Assembly (NCBI GenBank): GCA_013334565.1
Contig: JAAXXI010000006.1
Location: forward strand, 20,229-84,228
DNA from: Chlorobiaceae bacterium
GTDB taxonomy: Bacteria > Bacteroidota > Chlorobiia > Chlorobiales > Chlorobiaceae
DNA length: 64,000 bases
Direction: 5' to 3'
Part shown: positions 61,594-64,000 of the stretch, piece by piece
Position numbering within the stretch: the stretch's first letter is position 1
Layout: the number at the start of each line of letters is the position of its first letter
Notes under the pieces: model-generated
What the model was told of the DNA's origin: nothing
What the model saw: the letters and a program-made list of their open reading frames with translations, nothing else
Databases searched by the model: none
Position numbers and translations under genes: made by a program

Positions 61594-61703
61594 AGGAAAA
61601 GGCAGAATGACAGGAAAACGGGAGTGTTCTCCATAAGATTGCAGATGCTTATACTTTCTGGATTTATCATTAACCCGATCCGCCGGGCAACCGTCCATGA
61701 ACA

Positions 61704-61907
61704 ATGATAACGATAGAACTGAACGGAAATAAGCAGGAGATCCCTCCGGGCTCTTCGGTAAGTGACTTGCTTGCCCTTATCGGTTCAATCGGAAAAAATA
61801 CAGCGGTACTGCTCAACGAAAAAATCGTCCGTCCTGAAAACCGCTCGACTGCTTTCCTGCAAGAAGGAGACCGGGTCGAAGTCCTCATTTTTGCAGGAGG
61901 AGGATAA
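61704..61907 (+). CDS. thiS: Sulfur carrier protein for thiamine thiazole
   Basis: 67 residues. Ubiquitin-like beta-grasp fold beginning [23 protein letters not shown], with [12 protein letters not shown] and the end [10 protein letters not shown]. The C-terminal Gly-Gly (here GGG) is adenylated by ThiF and converted to a thiocarboxylate with sulfur from a desulfurase. First gene of thiS-thiG-thiH-thiF, and only 25 nt before thiG. Confidence 0.95.
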   Translation: MITIELNGNKQEIPPGSSVSDLLALIGSIGKNTAVLLNEKIVRPENRSTAFLQEGDRVEVLIFAGGG

Positions 61908-61932
61908 CCGACATCAGCACAATTTCGTATTT

Positions 61933-62712
61933 ATGGACCTTTTACCATTAGGCTCTTATACCTTTTCATCGCGCCTGATACTCGGCACCGGCAAGTTCAG
62001 CGACACCCGAACCATGCTGGATGCCGTCCGCGCTTCCGGGGCGGAACTCGTCACGGTCGCTCTTCGCAGGTTCAACAGGGAGCAGATGGAGGATGACCTG
62101 TTCGGACCTCTCAGCGAGATCGGCGGAATAACCCTCATGCCGAACACATCCGGCGCATCGAGTGCAGCGGAAGCGGTTCGTGCGGCCCATATCGCCCGTG
62201 AACTTTCCGGAAGCCCCTTCGTGAAGGTGGAAATCCATCCGAACCCGCAGCATCTCATGCCGGACCCGATCGAAACCTTCGAGGCATCGAAAATTCTGGC
62301 AAGCGAAGGCTTTATCGTCATGCCTTACATTTCCGCCGACCCGGTCCTGGCCAAGCGCCTCGAGGAGGTCGGATGCGCATCGGTCATGCCCCTCGGTTCT
62401 GCAATCGGAAGCGGCCAGGGACTGAAAACATCGGGTATGCTCGATCTCATTATCCGCGAAAGCACCGTCCCGGTAATTGTCGACGCCGGACTCCGCTCTC
62501 CCGGAGAAGCCGCCGCCGCCATGGAGATGGGATGCGCCGCCGTGCTGGTCAACAGTGCAATAGCAGCTGCGGGCGACCCGGTCGCCATGGCCGGAGCCTT
62601 CTCCCTCGGTGTCGTTGCCGGAAGGAGAGCCTTCACGGCTGGCCTCATGCCGAAAAGCGGCCATGCGGTCGCAACCAGCCCGCTTACCTCTTTCCTGGGC
62701 AAAGAACCATGA
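61933..62712 (+). CDS. thiG: Thiazole synthase
   Basis: 259 residues from the ATG at 61933. TIM-barrel with [32 protein letters not shown] at the start, the Schiff-base lysine in [22 protein letters not shown], and phosphate-binding segments [14 protein letters not shown] and [26 protein letters not shown]. It joins 1-deoxyxylulose 5-phosphate, dehydroglycine and ThiS thiocarboxylate to form the thiazole. Its stop overlaps the thiH start (ATGA). Confidence 0.96.
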   Translation: MDLLPLGSYTFSSRLILGTGKFSDTRTMLDAVRASGAELVTVALRRFNREQMEDDLFGPLSEIGGITLMPNTSGASSAAEAVRAAHIARELSGSPFVKVEIHPNPQHLMPDPIETFEASKILASEGFIVMPYISADPVLAKRLEEVGCASVMPLGSAIGSGQGLKTSGMLDLIIRESTVPVIVDAGLRSPGEAAAAMEMGCAAVLVNSAIAAAGDPVAMAGAFSLGVVAGRRAFTAGLMPKSGHAVATSPLTSFLGKEP

Positions 62713-63809
62713 TTGCACTCCCTGAATGGCTTTCCTGCACAAAGGAATCCGCCGGTCTCGCATCGATGCTTTCGTCCGGTCCGGCATATGATCTCGAATC
62801 GCTTGCCGCAGAATCGAGGGCGATCACCCTTCGCCGTTTCGGCCGGACAATGACGCTGTACGCGCCGCTCTATCTTTCAAACCACTGTCCGAGCGGATGC
62901 GCCTACTGCGGGTTCGCTTCCGACAGGAGTTCGAAAAGGCGCAGGCTCGAAGCGGACGAGATCGAACGGGAACTGCTTTCCATGAAAAAGCTCGGTGTGA
63001 CCGACGTGCTCCTGCTTACCGGCGAACGCACCGGTGTGGCAGGCTTCGATTACCTGAGGAAAAGCGTCGAAACCGCATCGAAACACATGCAGAGGGTCTC
63101 CGTAGAGGCTTTTCCCATGAGCGTCGAAGAATACAGGGCACTGGCCGGGTGCGGCTGCACGGGTGTCACGATCTACCAGGAAACCTACGATCTGCGTAGG
63201 TATGAAGAGCTGCACCGCTGGGGCCCGAAAAAGGATTTTTTCCATCGCCTCGAAACCCCGGCAAGGGCGCTCGAGGGCGGGATAAAAACCGTCGGGCTCG
63301 GCGTCCTGCTCGGCCTTGCCGATCCGCTCGAAGACGCGCTGATGCTCTACCGGCATGTCCGCCACCTGCAGCGCACCTGCTGGCGGGCCGGTTTTTCGGT
63401 ATCCTTCCCTCGCATGAGGCCGCAGGCAGGAGGTTATACGCCACCCTTCAGTGTCGGTGATCATCTGCTTGCCCGCATGATCTTCGCGTTCCGCATTGCG
63501 CTCCCGGATACGGACCTTGTGCTTTCGACACGCGAAAGCCCTGCCTTCCGCGACGGGATGGCCGGCCTCGGGATCACGCGTATGAGCATAGCGAGCCGCA
63601 CGACCGTTGGCGGGTACGGTGATGATGCCGATAACGCGGAGCAGGGGCAGTTCGAGGTGTTCGATGACCGCACCGCCGGCGAATTCTGCAATGCCCTGCG
63701 GGCGAGAAACATCGAACCGGTCTTCAAGAACTGGGAACCGGCCTACAACGGCCCTTCATCAGTCAATCCAGTCAGGGAACTTCAGCCGGAACAACGGGAA
63801 TGCCGATGA
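62709..63809 (+). CDS. thiH: Tyrosine lyase (2-iminoacetate synthase)
   Basis: 366 residues from the ATG at 62709 that overlaps the thiG stop; longer in-frame starts lie within thiG. Radical SAM motif CPSGCAYC in [17 protein letters not shown] near 59-66, then [38 protein letters not shown] and [14 protein letters not shown], all typical of ThiH. It cleaves tyrosine to dehydroglycine, the anaerobic route that fits this organism (ThiO needs oxygen). It overlaps thiF by ATGA. Confidence 0.95.
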   Translation: MIALPEWLSCTKESAGLASMLSSGPAYDLESLAAESRAITLRRFGRTMTLYAPLYLSNHCPSGCAYCGFASDRSSKRRRLEADEIERELLSMKKLGVTDVLLLTGERTGVAGFDYLRKSVETASKHMQRVSVEAFPMSVEEYRALAGCGCTGVTIYQETYDLRRYEELHRWGPKKDFFHRLETPARALEGGIKTVGLGVLLGLADPLEDALMLYRHVRHLQRTCWRAGFSVSFPRMRPQAGGYTPPFSVGDHLLARMIFAFRIALPDTDLVLSTRESPAFRDGMAGLGITRMSIASRTTVGGYGDDADNAEQGQFEVFDDRTAGEFCNALRARNIEPVFKNWEPAYNGPSSVNPVRELQPEQRECR

Positions 63810-64000
63810 ACGAACTGCAGAAAGAGCGTTATGCGCGTCACCTGGTCCTCGATGAAATCGGAGAAGCGGGACAGGAAAGGCTGCTCCGGTCGAACGTGCT
63901 TGTGGTGGGAGCGGGCGGGCTCGGCTCCCCTGCCGCATTTTACCTGGCGGCGGCCGGAATCGGGACCATCGGGCTGATGGACGGCGACCGGGTCGATCTG
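63806..64000 (+). CDS. thiF: ThiF/MoeB/HesA-family adenylyltransferase (3' truncated by window)
   Basis: Starts at the ATG overlapping the thiH stop and runs off the window after 65 codons. The visible part has [20 protein letters not shown] and the nucleotide-binding [23 protein letters not shown] followed by the acidic DGDRVDL, the N-terminal signature of E1-like enzymes. From context it activates ThiS, though MoeB-type activity on MoaD is possible too, since no moeB is seen in the Moco locus here. Confidence 0.85.
   Translation, partial: MNELQKERYARHLVLDEIGEAGQERLLRSNVLVVGAGGLGSPAAFYLAAAGIGTIGLMDGDRVDL

Noticed and set aside
61274..61703. TPP riboswitch expected before thiS
   Set aside because: None of the conserved CTGAGA, ACCTGA or CCNNCG elements is present in the right order; the region holds a REP-type repeat instead.

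Overview
The window comes from a green sulfur bacterium (Chlorobiaceae, Chlorobium/Chlorobaculum/Pelodictyon type). This is inferred from gene order and content: nifH-nifI1-nifI2-nifD-nifK-nifE-nifN-nifB followed by a thioredoxin-like [2Fe-2S] ferredoxin and then molybdenum genes, moderately high GC, and a large sulfur-assimilation block. No rRNA, phage, IS element or CRISPR array is visible. No database could be searched, so all names rest on motif and architecture recognition.

Layout. 1-4836: two NHLM-type peptide exporter ABC proteins (the first cut by the window edge) and a membrane-anchored sensor-like protein. 5376-8176: a tightly coupled trio with a substrate-binding-protein fold, a HypB/UreG-like GTPase and an ABC ATPase, but no permease. 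8277-16351: molybdenum uptake locus 1, with two TonB-dependent receptors, ModA-like and ModB proteins leftward, a Mop/TOBE protein and ModC rightward, and a cytochrome c. 16367-24192: a leftward efflux operon (TolC, UspA, a 42-residue lipoprotein, HlyD, a double-ATPase/permease fusion, a permease) with a methyltransferase beyond its end. 24385-30641: a sigma-54 activator and housekeeping singletons (MscL, Sel1, FMN reductase, YceI, methyltransferase). 31042-40352: the nif operon behind a textbook sigma-54 promoter and two upstream palindromes. 40596-50478: molybdenum locus 2, with a TonB receptor, a small sulfite-oxidase-fold protein, ModA, ModE and the Moco genes moaA, MOSC, moaCB fusion, moeA and mobBA fusion. 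50972-64000: a sulfur island with DUF4395, tRNA-Cys, metY, HPr, a response regulator, cysK, cysE, a family 2 encapsulin carrying a cyclic-nucleotide-binding domain, a cysteine desulfurase with a ~347-residue low-complexity N-terminal extension, metB/metC, and thiS-thiG-thiH-thiF (cut by the right edge).

How it works together. The nif operon needs Mo, and both flanking Mo loci appear to be one ModE regulon: four ModE-like palindromes (CG[CT]TAT-type half sites, 7-8 nt spacer) precede TonB-receptor or modA genes. All three TonB receptors are thus linked to molybdenum, which suggests outer-membrane, energy-coupled Mo uptake. The sulfur island makes cysteine (cysE, cysK, metY), desulfurates it inside a predicted protein nanocompartment (encapsulin plus cysteine desulfurase) and ends with the sulfur-carrier genes for thiamine thiazole. 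The encapsulin/desulfurase pair in an organism that lives by sulfur oxidation, and the TonB/ModE molybdenum system, are the two most interesting systems here. The permease-less GTPase/ABC trio is the least understood.
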